14,497 nucleotides of DNA from Lachnospiraceae bacterium (GTDB lineage Bacteria; Bacillota_A; Clostridia; Lachnospirales; Lachnospiraceae), in assembly GCA_024691045.1 (NCBI GenBank), contig JAILOC010000039.1:1-14497 (forward strand), given 5' to 3'. Shown here piece after piece: positions 6,865 through 13,789 of this stretch (position 1 is the stretch's first letter; each line of letters opens with the position of its first letter). A program made the translations under genes and the position numbers. Below the pieces are notes generated by a model that did not search any database, was not told the origin of the DNA, and saw only the letters and a list, made by a program, of their open reading frames with translations.

Positions 6865-9324
6865 GTGGAAGGTAATTTTTCTGAAAAAGCAAAACAGTCC
6901 TTGAGCATTGCGGTAAAGTGGGCCAGAAAGCTCCGCCAGAGCTATGTGGGTTCCGAACACATTCTGCTCGGACTTGCTCTCAATACGGAGAGCATGGCGG
7001 GCGGTGTACTTTCCGCAAATAACGTGGATACAGCCAAGCTCACCGACATGATCAGGGATATGATAAGCTTCAACACCGCCCTTGCGATCGAATCAAGGGA
7101 GGAGTATTCACCGAGAGCAAGGGGAATACTTGAAGAAGCACAAAAGCTTGCAAAGAGGTTCGGTTCGGATGCTACGGGCACCGAGCATATTCTTCTTGCG
7201 CTCATCAAGGAGGGCGAGAATGTTGCGGTAAGGCTTCTTGCAACAATGGGCATCAATCCGATGAAGATTTATGCCGACACCCTCGCAGCGATGGGTCAGG
7301 ATCCGGCTCTTGCACGCGAAGACCTTATGGCCCGCGGAGGAGAGATGGGTGAGCGCGGATCGATCCTCGGGCAGTATTCAAGGGATCTTACGAAGCTTGC
7401 TTCGGAAGGAAAACTCGATCCCGTCATCGGTAGGAAGGATGAGATCAAGAGGATCATTCAGATACTTTCACGCAGGACCAAGAACAATCCCTGTCTCATC
7501 GGCGAACCCGGTGTAGGTAAGACTGCGGTAGTCGAGGGACTTGCACAGCTCATCGCATCCGGTGAAGCACCCGATACCGTCAAGAACAAGAGGCTTCTTA
7601 CGCTCGATCTTCCCGGAATGGTAGCGGGTTCGAAGTACCGCGGAGAATTCGAAGAGAGGATCAAGCGAGTAATAAGAGAGGTTGAGGAAAACGGAAATAT
7701 CATTCTTTTCCTCGATGAGATACATACGCTTATAGGTGCGGGCGGAGCTGAGGGTTCCATCGATGCATCCAATATTATGAAGCCCTCGCTTGCAAGGGGA
7801 GAGCTTCAGCTTATAGGTGCTACGACCGTTGCCGAGTATCACAAGTATGTCGAAAAGGACGCGGCTCTCGAGAGGCGTTTCCAGCCTGTTACGGTTGAGG
7901 AGCCCACCGAAGAAGAGAGCATCCGTATCCTCGAAGGCATCAAGCACAAATACGAGGATCACCACAATATCGAGATCACATCCGAAGCGATCGATGCCGC
8001 GGTAAGACTGTCGGCCAGATACATCAACGACAGAAATCTTCCGGATAAGGCGATAGACCTTATCGATGAGGCGGCTGCAAGCGCACATCTCCGCACCATG
8101 GAGGTTCCCGAAAAGCACAAGGCAATGCTCGATGACATAAGCAAGATGGACAGGCAGATCGAGCTTTCCATCCGTATGGAAGCTTTTCTTCAGGCAAGGG
8201 AGATCAAGCTCAAGCAGGACGAACTCATCAAAAAGTATGAGAAGGCTGTCAAGAAGAGTGAGGCACAGGCGGGTGTCCGCAAGGGAAGCATAGGAGAGGA
8301 TGACATTGCCAAGGTTGTCGCTATGTGGACCAAGATCCCCGTAACCAAGCTGAATGAAAAAGAAAGCGACAGGCTGCTTAAGCTTGAGTCGATCCTTCAT
8401 AAGAGAGTCATCGGCCAGGAGGAAGCTGTTGAAGGCATTTCCAAGGCGATGAGAAGAGGACGTGTGGGTCTTAAGGATCCGAAGCGCCCCGTTGGCTCTT
8501 TCCTTTTCCTCGGACCTACCGGCGTAGGTAAGACCGAGCTTTCGAAGGCACTGGCGGAAGCAATGTTCGGATCTGAGGATTCACTCATCAGGATCGATAT
8601 GTCCGAATATATGGAGAGCTTCTCGACAACCAAGATGATCGGTTCGCCTCCGGGATATGTGGGCTTTTCCGAAGGAGGACAGCTTACCGACAAGATAAGG
8701 AGCAATCCTTATTCGGTGGTACTGTTTGACGAGATAGAAAAGGCACATCCCGATGTGTTCAATATACTTCTTCAGGTTCTCGATGACGGACACCTGACCG
8801 ATTCGAAGGGCAGGAAGGTATCGTTCAAGAATACGATCATTATCATGACTTCAAATGCCGGAGCACAGCGCATCGTCGATCCCAAGAATCTCGGATTCGG
8901 TGCATCAAGCGGCGGCGAGAAGGCGGATTACGAGAGAATGAAGTCGGGCGTAATGGAGGAAGTAAAGAGGATCTTCAAGCCCGAGTTCATAAACAGGATC
9001 GATGACATTGTCGTGTTCAGCCAGCTCAGTGATGAGAATCTGAAGGATATTGTCAATCTGCTCGCAAGACAGCTGGGTGACAGATGCAAGGAACAGATGG
9101 ATATAGAGCTGAAGCTCGCACCCTCTGTGAAGAGCCATCTGATTGAGAAATATGCCGACAGGAAGATGGGTGCAAGACCTCTCAAAAGGGCAATGCTTAC
9201 TGTTGTTGAGGATCCGCTTGCCGAGGAGATCCTGCGGAAGAATGTCAAACCGGGTGACAGTGTAACCTGCTCTTACTCGGGAGGAAAGGTCTGTTTTAAG
9301 GTTAATAAGCCTAAGAATAAATAA
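6865..9324 (+). CDS. clpC: ClpC, AAA+ unfoldase partner of the ClpP protease
   Basis: Hsp100 ATPase that unfolds proteins and threads them into ClpP. The 819-residue length is typical. Order: Clp N-terminal double repeat (about 1-145, [10 protein letters not shown] then TEHILLALI); first AAA+ with Walker A GEPGVGKT at 213-220 and Walker B LFLDE ending D284-E285; a short middle coiled-coil domain at about 390-490, which fits ClpC rather than ClpB; second AAA+ with GPTGVGKT at 550-557 and D622-E623; and an LGF tripeptide at 676-678 in the loop that contacts ClpP. The start is GTG at 6865, with AGGAG at 6854-6858. No N-terminal zinc finger is present, so it is not ClpE. In Bacillus, clpC lies behind ctsR-mcsA-mcsB; here those are absent and a GntR gene precedes it. 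radA lies two genes downstream, as often in Firmicutes. Confidence 0.96.
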   Translation: MEGNFSEKAKQSLSIAVKWARKLRQSYVGSEHILLGLALNTESMAGGVLSANNVDTAKLTDMIRDMISFNTALAIESREEYSPRARGILEEAQKLAKRFGSDATGTEHILLALIKEGENVAVRLLATMGINPMKIYADTLAAMGQDPALAREDLMARGGEMGERGSILGQYSRDLTKLASEGKLDPVIGRKDEIKRIIQILSRRTKNNPCLIGEPGVGKTAVVEGLAQLIASGEAPDTVKNKRLLTLDLPGMVAGSKYRGEFEERIKRVIREVEENGNIILFLDEIHTLIGAGGAEGSIDASNIMKPSLARGELQLIGATTVAEYHKYVEKDAALERRFQPVTVEEPTEEESIRILEGIKHKYEDHHNIEITSEAIDAAVRLSARYINDRNLPDKAIDLIDEAAASAHLRTMEVPEKHKAMLDDISKMDRQIELSIRMEAFLQAREIKLKQDELIKKYEKAVKKSEAQAGVRKGSIGEDDIAKVVAMWTKIPVTKLNEKESDRLLKLESILHKRVIGQEEAVEGISKAMRRGRVGLKDPKRPVGSFLFLGPTGVGKTELSKALAEAMFGSEDSLIRIDMSEYMESFSTTKMIGSPPGYVGFSEGGQLTDKIRSNPYSVVLFDEIEKAHPDVFNILLQVLDDGHLTDSKGRKVSFKNTIIIMTSNAGAQRIVDPKNLGFGASSGGEKADYERMKSGVMEEVKRIFKPEFINRIDDIVVFSQLSDENLKDIVNLLARQLGDRCKEQMDIELKLAPSVKSHLIEKYADRKMGARPLKRAMLTVVEDPLAEEILRKNVKPGDSVTCSYSGGKVCFKVNKPKNK

Positions 9325-9340
9325 ACGGAGGAGAATAAAA

Positions 9341-9745
9341 ATGGCTGAAATACTTTATGCGGAGGACGGCGGAAAGCTTGCGTTCGGAGATCATCATCTC
9401 AAGGAAAAGACCAAGGCTGAGGATTTTCCATTCGGAGGAGATCTTCTCAAGGTCAAGACGTATGAAGATATAACCAGATTTGAGAAGAACGGTCTTTTTG
9501 TATATGAGTCCGTTCCCGGAACCACGGTCACCGGATTTGCGGAGACCGAGGATTCCATGGAGTTTGACGTAAGCGGAAAGGGTGCCGTTTCGATCACACT
9601 CGGTCTTGCTGAGGATACTCTCTATTCTATAGAAGAAGACGGAGACGAGACCGGTGCCGTCAAGACGGGACTTGGCGGAAAGCTCAGCCTTTCCCTCGAT
9701 CTGTCGGGAAACCGCAAGGCTCACGTTAAGGTATCCAAAGCGTAA
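9341..9745 (+). CDS. Conserved small beta-rich protein between clpC and radA, function unknown
   Basis: A 134-residue soluble, acidic protein without signal peptide or membrane segment. The N-terminal half reads as short strands and turns (LAFGDHHLKEKTKAEDF, LLKVKTYEDITRFEKNGLFVYESVPGTTV). The C-terminal half alternates hydrophobic and polar residues (SMEFDVSG, AVSITLGL, SLSLDLSG), suggesting a beta sandwich or barrel. The ATG has GGAGGAG at 9327-9333. It begins 16 bases after clpC and ends three bases before radA, so it is surely part of this operon. I recall close relatives in Lachnospiraceae genomes that carry the database name endosialidase; nothing in this sequence, such as an Asp-box or catalytic set, supports that enzyme activity. 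It could assist ClpC or RadA, but position is the only evidence. Confidence 0.82.
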   Translation: MAEILYAEDGGKLAFGDHHLKEKTKAEDFPFGGDLLKVKTYEDITRFEKNGLFVYESVPGTTVTGFAETEDSMEFDVSGKGAVSITLGLAEDTLYSIEEDGDETGAVKTGLGGKLSLSLDLSGNRKAHVKVSKA

Positions 9746-9748
9746 TCT

Positions 9749-11152
9749 ATGGCTAAGACTAAGCAGACAAGCATATATTTCTGTCAGAGCTGCGGGTATG
9801 AATCTGCCAAGTGGATGGGACAGTGTCCCGGATGCCACGAGTGGAACACCTTCGTGGAAGAGACCGTGGTAAAGGGCGATTCATCCAGCGCATCGTTTCG
9901 TATAGCATCTGCCGCAAAGGGCGGTGCTTTTTCCGCTGTCCGGGCTGCGGTCACATCCATAGGTGATGTTTCCGGAGAAGAGGGCATAAGGGAATCATCC
10001 GGAATCGATGAACTCGACAGGGTTCTCGGAGGGGGAGTCATGAAAGGCTCCCTTACTCTTATCGGCGGTGATCCCGGAATAGGAAAATCAACGCTGCTCC
10101 TTCAGGTGTGCAGAAATATGTCTGCCGCCGGACATAAGGTCCTGTATGTATCCGGTGAGGAATCAGCCGCCCAGATCAAGATGAGGGCGGACCGCATCGG
10201 GAAGTTTGACGGGGATATGAAGCTGTTATGCGAGACGGATCTGAACGCCGTTGCAGAGGTGATGCGTTCGATGGTTCCCGATGTCTGTGTCATCGATTCG
10301 ATCCAGACGATGTACAGTGAGCAGGTATCATCCGCTCCCGGTTCCGTATCGCAGGTAAGGGAATCAACCCAGATACTCATGCAGCTTGCCAAGGTTCTGG
10401 GCATATCCGTGTTTATCGTCGGACATGTCACCAAGGAAGGAACCGTTGCCGGTCCCAGGGTCCTGGAGCATATGGTTGATACGGTCCTGTATTTCGAAGG
10501 TGACAGACATGCTTCGTACAGAATATTAAGGGGAGTCAAGAACCGTTTCGGCTCCACCAACGAGATAGGCGTATTCGAGATGAGAGGTGAGGGTCTTGTC
10601 CAGGTCACCAACCCTTCCGAATACCTTCTTAACGGGAGGCCCCTGGATGCTTCGGGCTGCATAGTTTCCTGCAGCATGGAAGGAACCCGCCCCATCTTAG
10701 TCGAGATACAGAGCCTTGTCTGCAGGTCCAATCTCGGCGTGCCAAGAAGACAGGCTGCCGGTGTTGATTATAACCGTGTAAACCTTCTTATGGCAGTGCT
10801 TGAGAAAAGGTGCGGCATGCATCTGGGCGACTGTGATGCGTATGTGAATCTTACCGGAGGAATGAAGCTTACCGAGCCCTCACTCGATCTTGCTATGGTT
10901 CTTGCGATCGTATCGTCCTTCAAGAATCAGGCGGTATCCGCATCCGTCGTTGCATTCGGAGAGGTCGGTCTTTCCGGCGAAGTGCGTACGGTATCCCAGG
11001 TTTCCCAGAGAGTTTCGGAAGCGGTAAGGCTCGGGTTTAAAACTGTCATTGTTCCAATGCCTTCGCTTGAGGATGCGAAGAAAGCCGCGGGAAAGGATGC
11101 CGAGATTATCGGAGTATCCAATGTAAGAGAGGCTGTGGACAGGGTTATCTGA
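9749..11152 (+). CDS. radA: DNA repair and recombination protein RadA (Sms)
   Basis: RadA is a RecA-like, DnaB-like hexameric ATPase that extends D-loops during recombination and repair. The 467-residue protein has an N-terminal four-cysteine zinc finger (C12, C15, C26, C29), Walker A GGDPGIGKST at 106-115, the RadA signature KNRFG at 264-268, and a C-terminal Lon-like domain from about 290 (GVDYNRVNLLMAVLEKR, SLDLAMVLAI, EVGLSGEVR). Length and motif order are normal. The ATG at 9749 lies three bases after the previous stop. There is no good ribosome site, only AAGG some 15 bases back, so translation may depend on coupling to the upstream gene. Its place behind clpC is the common Firmicutes order. 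The disA gene that often follows in Bacillus is absent; a tRNA-Trp comes next. Confidence 0.96.
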   Translation: MAKTKQTSIYFCQSCGYESAKWMGQCPGCHEWNTFVEETVVKGDSSSASFRIASAAKGGAFSAVRAAVTSIGDVSGEEGIRESSGIDELDRVLGGGVMKGSLTLIGGDPGIGKSTLLLQVCRNMSAAGHKVLYVSGEESAAQIKMRADRIGKFDGDMKLLCETDLNAVAEVMRSMVPDVCVIDSIQTMYSEQVSSAPGSVSQVRESTQILMQLAKVLGISVFIVGHVTKEGTVAGPRVLEHMVDTVLYFEGDRHASYRILRGVKNRFGSTNEIGVFEMRGEGLVQVTNPSEYLLNGRPLDASGCIVSCSMEGTRPILVEIQSLVCRSNLGVPRRQAAGVDYNRVNLLMAVLEKRCGMHLGDCDAYVNLTGGMKLTEPSLDLAMVLAIVSSFKNQAVSASVVAFGEVGLSGEVRTVSQVSQRVSEAVRLGFKTVIVPMPSLEDAKKAAGKDAEIIGVSNVREAVDRVI

Positions 11153-11168
11153 GCCGGATAATTTTTTC

Positions 11169-11197
11169 TTGCACCATATAATACGTTGTTGTATAAT
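11169..11197 (+). promoter_or_regulatory. Sigma-A type promoter of tRNA-Trp
   Basis: TTGCAC (11169-11174), a 17-base spacer and a perfect TATAAT (11192-11197). Transcription would start near 11204, about 22 bases before the mature tRNA 5' end. A second TATAAT at 11177-11182 lies inside the spacer and has no suitable -35, so I take the downstream one. Confidence 0.83.
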
Positions 11198-11225
11198 ACG
11201 TGGGTCGGTCGCTTTAAGGCCCAAT

Positions 11226-11296
11226 AGGGGAATAGTACAATGGTAGTGCGGCGGTCTCCAAAACCGTTAATGGGAGTTCGATCCTCTCTTCCCCTG
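11226..11296 (+). tRNA. tRNA-Trp (anticodon CCA)
   Basis: A 71-base cloverleaf can be folded throughout. The acceptor stem is AGGGGAA with TTCCCCT (7 bp). The D stem is GTAC with GTGC around loop AATGGTA. The anticodon stem is GCGGT with ACCGT around CTCCAAA, placing anticodon CCA at 11258-11260. The variable region is TAAT, and the T stem GGGAG with CTCTC surrounds TTCGATC. The discriminator is G at 11296, as expected for bacterial tRNA-Trp. The next bases are CGC, so the 3' CCA is not encoded and must be added after transcription. It stands alone, with its own promoter and terminator. Confidence 0.96.
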
Positions 11297-11303
11297 CGCA
11301 GGC

Positions 11304-11334
11304 AAGACGTCTTCATAAGGAAGGCGTCTTTTTT
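11304..11334 (+). terminator. Intrinsic terminator of tRNA-Trp
   Basis: An 11-base-pair stem of AAGACGTCTTC (11304-11314) and GAAGGCGTCTT (11320-11330) with one G-T pair and loop ATAAG, followed by a T run to 11334. It starts eight bases after the tRNA. Confidence 0.93.
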
Positions 11335-11340
11335 CTTTTG

Positions 11341-11356
11341 CGCATGCGAGCATGCG
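11341..11356 (+). repeat. Short GC-rich inverted repeat, possible backup terminator
   Basis: CGCATG (11341-11346) and CATGCG (11351-11356) form a six-base-pair hairpin with loop CGAG, followed by TTTT (11357-11360). It lies seven bases beyond the tRNA terminator and directly ahead of the next promoter's -35, so it may be a second, weaker terminator or a protein site. Confidence 0.45.
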
Positions 11357-11358
11357 TT

Positions 11359-11387
11359 TTGGGAATTTCCACGGAATGTGATATAAT
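11359..11387 (+). promoter_or_regulatory. Extended -10 promoter of the sugar cupin-glycosyltransferase genes
   Basis: TTGGGA (11359-11364), a 17-base spacer and a perfect TATAAT (11382-11387) preceded by TGA, so an extended -10 (TGnTATAAT). The start of transcription would be near 11394 and the leader only about 16 bases, holding GGAGGTG ahead of the ATG at 11410. Confidence 0.75.
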
Positions 11388-11409
11388 CGTTATGTTTCGG
11401 AGGTGCTGT

Positions 11410-11832
11410 ATGCATAATATTGACAACGTAAGAATGCTCGAGCTTCCCGAGAGGGGAGATGAAAGAGGAAATCTTGTTATCGCCGAATGCGGCACGGATA
11501 TTCCCTTTGATATAAAGAGAGTTTTTTATATTTACGGTTCGGATCCCGATGTCATAAGGGGATGCCATGCCAACCGCAGATCCGAGTTTGTTCTCATTAA
11601 CGTTGCCGGATCCAGCAAGGTCAAGGTCCTTGACGGTGAGGGCAATGAGATAATCTACAGCCTTAACAGGCCCAAGACCGGAATCTATCTTCCCAACATG
11701 GTATGGAAGGAAATGTACGATTTCAGCGATGACTCGGTCCTTTTATGTCTTGCCAGCACGCATTACGATGAGAGTGAGTACATCAGGGATCTCGATGAGT
11801 ATAAGAAGATAATAAAGGAGTCCGCGCAGTGA
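11410..11832 (+). CDS. FdtA/QdtA (WxcM-like) family cupin, probable nucleotide-sugar 3,4-ketoisomerase relative
   Basis: A 140-residue single cupin domain. Family signs are LPERGDERGNLVIAE at residues 12-26, PFDIKRVFYIYG at 32-43, RGCHANR at 50-56, VLINVAGSSKVKVLDGEG, RPKTGIYLPNMVWKEMYDFSDDSVLLCLAS, and YDESEYIRDLDEY near the end. FdtA and QdtA move the keto group of dTDP-4-keto-6-deoxyglucose before transamination, on the way to 3-amino sugars of surface glycans. In those enzymes the motif is HAH with both histidines in the active site; here it is His53-Ala-Asn55, so the second is lost. I recall HAN versions in uncharacterised relatives. Start ATG 11410 is set by GGAGGTG and by the promoter just upstream. 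The stop overlaps the glycosyltransferase GTG start (GTGA). No rmlA, rmlB or aminotransferase gene is nearby, so substrate and activity are open. Confidence 0.85.
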   Translation: MHNIDNVRMLELPERGDERGNLVIAECGTDIPFDIKRVFYIYGSDPDVIRGCHANRRSEFVLINVAGSSKVKVLDGEGNEIIYSLNRPKTGIYLPNMVWKEMYDFSDDSVLLCLASTHYDESEYIRDLDEYKKIIKESAQ

Positions 11833-12770
11833 GCAAGATTTCCATAGTAATACCCGTCTACTATAATTCCGATACTCTCAGGGATCTGTACGACGATCTT
11901 AAGAATAAGGTTCTCGGAACCATCGGGGAATACGAGATAGTATTTGTCGATGACGGCTCGGGCGACGAATCCTGGAAGATAATGAACGGGATCCGCCTTG
12001 AAGACAGCAATGTAAAGTGCGTAAAGCTTTCAAGGAATTTCGGTGAGCACGCGGCGATATTTGCGGGGCTTTCCGTATGCACCGGAGACTGTGCAGTCAC
12101 CAAGCAGGCAGACCTTCAGGAGGATTCCTCCCTCATTCTTCAGATGTATGAAAGCTGGAAGAAGGGTAACGAGATAGTTCTCGCCGCCAGAAGATCCAGG
12201 AAGGACAATCCCATATACGTCCTCTTTGCCGGCCTTTATTACAAGATGATCCGCAGGATGGTCAACAAGAATATGCCTATGGGCGGATGCGACTGCTATC
12301 TTGTCGGCAGGAAAGCAATCAATGAACTCATTAAATTAAATGAAAAGAATTCATCCCTGACACTGCAGGTCATGTGGCTGGGATTTCAGACAGACATCAT
12401 CTATTTCGACAGGCTTGAGCGTGAGAAGGGCAAGGGAAGATGGACCATGGCCAAGAAGATCAAGCTTGTCATGGACTCGATCCTCAGCTTCTCCTATGCT
12501 CCGCTGAGAATGATGATGTATGCGGGATTTATTTTCGATATCTTTTCTATTTTCATCTTTATCTCTGTCCTGGTCGAGTACTTCACTGTGGGTACTCCGA
12601 TCGCCGGATGGTCTTCACTGATGTGCATTGTTCTCCTTGGATTCGGAATGATCATGACTATGATCGGGATTATCGGAGAATATATCTGGAGGGCGCTCGA
12701 TGCTTCCAGGAACAGGCCACCCTTCATAATCGATACCATCAAGAGCGGCGACGAGGATATCAAGGACTGA
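11829..12770 (+). CDS. GT2 glycosyltransferase, polyprenyl-phosphate sugar synthase type (GtrB/DPM1-like)
   Basis: A 313-residue enzyme with a GT-A fold at residues 1-225 and two membrane helices at about 231-252 and 262-286. Motifs: SIVIPVYYNSDTL at the N terminus; VFVDDGSGDES with Asp41-Asp42; LSRNFGEHAAI; and QADLQED with Asp95, the metal-site region, where the usual reading is DADLQD. R-x-KGKGRWTM follows near residue 200. The layout matches enzymes that transfer a sugar from a nucleotide donor to undecaprenyl phosphate on the cytoplasmic face. The start is GTG, four bases within the end of the cupin gene, with AAAGGAG at 11814-11820, so the two are translated together. The context suggests the sugar handled by the cupin, or a related one, is loaded onto lipid. 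No flippase or GtrC-like transferase is seen next to it. Donor sugar cannot be told. Confidence 0.9.
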   Translation: MSKISIVIPVYYNSDTLRDLYDDLKNKVLGTIGEYEIVFVDDGSGDESWKIMNGIRLEDSNVKCVKLSRNFGEHAAIFAGLSVCTGDCAVTKQADLQEDSSLILQMYESWKKGNEIVLAARRSRKDNPIYVLFAGLYYKMIRRMVNKNMPMGGCDCYLVGRKAINELIKLNEKNSSLTLQVMWLGFQTDIIYFDRLEREKGKGRWTMAKKIKLVMDSILSFSYAPLRMMMYAGFIFDIFSIFIFISVLVEYFTVGTPIAGWSSLMCIVLLGFGMIMTMIGIIGEYIWRALDASRNRPPFIIDTIKSGDEDIKD

Positions 12771-12774
12771 GCGG

Positions 12775-13152
12775 ATGAACGATCTTAACATTCCACAAAA
12801 TGATCTGAACATATTACATGATTATCTGGTCTCCCTCGGCGGAAGCGAAGAGCTCTGGTCGAGGATGGTTTCCTGTGAGGATGTTCTTGCGGAGCTATAC
12901 CATTGGTGCAAAACCGGACAGCTCCTTGGAAAGTTTGAGCCCGAGGGCATTTCCATATCCGACTGCATTGCCTGGCAGGTCGACCATTTTAAGGCATATA
13001 TGGACAGGGAAGAGAACAACAGATGGCACAGGGAGAGGCTGTTCATACAGAGTCTCGAGACTCTTCTTGACATAGCGGACGGAGATGCGAAGACCATAGC
13101 CAAGATCCGCGGGGAAGGCGGGGAATCCGGAACCGACAGGGAGGATGTCTGA
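12775..13152 (+). CDS. Unrecognised 125-residue soluble protein
   Basis: I do not recognise this family. The protein is acidic and probably all-helical: NDLNILHDYLVSLGG, ELWSRMVSCEDVLAELYHWCKTG, SDCIAWQVDHFKAYMDRE, and ERLFIQSLETLLDIAD, followed by a hydrophilic, probably loose end (GEGGESGTDREDV). It has no signal peptide or membrane segment. Conserved-looking Trp, His and Cys residues (YHWC, WQVDHF, RWHRERLF) hint at a real fold. The ATG lies four bases after the glycosyltransferase stop, with AAGGA at 12763-12767, so it is the third gene of this small operon. Codon use looks like that of its neighbours. No function is proposed. Confidence 0.78.
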   Translation: MNDLNIPQNDLNILHDYLVSLGGSEELWSRMVSCEDVLAELYHWCKTGQLLGKFEPEGISISDCIAWQVDHFKAYMDREENNRWHRERLFIQSLETLLDIADGDAKTIAKIRGEGGESGTDREDV

Positions 13153-13191
13153 CCCGTTGTCGAAGCCGAAAAAATCCGCATTTTTTGTTTT

Positions 13192-13226
13192 TTGACACTT
13201 GTATCATATTAAAAATATGTTAAGAT
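13192..13226 (+). promoter_or_regulatory. Promoter region of the DUF6508-like gene
   Basis: A perfect -35 TTGACA lies at 13192-13197. The best -10 at usual distance is TATGTT (13216-13221, 18-base spacer). An alternative is TGTTAAGAT, an extended -10 with TAAGAT at 13221-13226, which would pair with TTGTAT at 13199-13204 over 16 bases. The exact start cannot be decided, but the AT-rich stretch after the previous operon is very promoter-like. Confidence 0.6.
13205..13219 (+). repeat. Inverted repeat inside the promoter spacer
   Basis: CATATT (13205-13210), AAA, AATATG (13214-13219): a perfect six-base inverted repeat between the -35 and -10 candidates. It could be a site for a regulator, for example the TetR encoded 570 bases downstream, but its AT-richness makes chance plausible. 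Confidence 0.4.
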
Positions 13227-13238
13227 ATTAGGTGTCTG

Positions 13239-13250
13239 CCCCTTAAGGGG
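13239..13250 (+). repeat. Twelve-base perfect palindrome in the leader
   Basis: CCCCTTAAGGGG, self-complementary through all 12 bases, lies in the probable 5' leader, 26 bases before the ATG at 13276. As RNA it would give only a four-base-pair stem with a TTAA loop; as DNA it could be a small protein site. Confidence 0.45.
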
Positions 13251-13275
13251 TTTATGGGTTATCGGGAATAATAAT

Positions 13276-13734
13276 ATGGGAAATGTGACTGATTCACCGG
13301 AATATCTGCGGGCACTTGCGCAGGATTACAAAATGAAGATAAGTCCTCTGATCCCCTATCTGCCCTGGCTACAGCAGGCAACGGAGAAGGCGGTCGTCAG
13401 TAATTATTCCGATAACGGAGTTGCTGATTCAAGTATTTCTTTTCCGGTATATTCATCGGAACTGATGGGCTTTATAAAGGCCTGCAATGTTTCCGGATTG
13501 ATGGATCGCAATTATCCTTATGTGTATTCGAGAAAAGCGATCAAAGATCACGACCAGGAACGAAGGATCATAGTTGGGGCAACCTGGAAGGAATGGGATG
13601 TTCTCTGCGGGATCCTCAGCAAATATGTTCTGGGCGGCCGGACGAAATCCGCACTTTGGAGAGAAGGTGTGACCGAGCAGATATTCTATCTTACGGTCAG
13701 CAGGATGCAGGAGATCGTCGAGTTCTGGGAATGA
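13276..13734 (+). CDS. DUF6508-like hypothetical protein, 152 residues
   Basis: A soluble protein without signal or membrane segments. Residues 1-35 are helical (SPEYLRALAQDYKMKISPLIPYLPWL). The middle has SFPVYSSELMGFIKACNVSGLMDRNYPYVYSR, and the end has WDVLCGILSKYVLGGRTKSALWREGVTEQIFYLTVSRMQEI. The order of an xFPVY-FI...GLMD-Y segment, then a helix with a Y-x-R-G-like turn, a Trp and a final helix, reminds me of the DUF6508 family, whose function is unknown. This is recalled by eye and is weak. The ATG has only a poor ribosome site (CGGGA at 13263-13267). The gene has its own promoter region and is followed after 55 bases by a tetR gene, with a hairpin in between. Confidence 0.75.
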   Translation: MGNVTDSPEYLRALAQDYKMKISPLIPYLPWLQQATEKAVVSNYSDNGVADSSISFPVYSSELMGFIKACNVSGLMDRNYPYVYSRKAIKDHDQERRIIVGATWKEWDVLCGILSKYVLGGRTKSALWREGVTEQIFYLTVSRMQEIVEFWE

Positions 13735-13748
13735 TCGGCTTAAGTGAC

Positions 13749-13775
13749 TAAATGCGGCAGGCAAGCCGCAGTTTA
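13749..13775 (+). terminator. Weak hairpin between the DUF6508-like gene and tetR
   Basis: TGCGGC (13753-13758) pairs with GCCGCA (13765-13770) around AGGCAA, and flanking TAAA (13749-13752) and TTTA (13772-13775) extend the stem past a bulged G. The T run is only three bases, so it is at best a partial terminator; it ends just before the tetR ribosome site. Confidence 0.4.
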
Positions 13776-13789
13776 TCGGGAGATATAAG

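Noticed and set aside
7468..8400. A 310-codon reverse-strand open frame opposite clpC
   Set aside because: It is fully inside clpC, whose motifs are certain; the reverse product shows no known domain and no ribosome site that would support it.
11341..11832. Longer N terminus for the cupin from an upstream ATG at 11338
   Set aside because: That start would lie upstream of the promoter with a perfect -10; ATG 11410 has a good ribosome site and matches family length.
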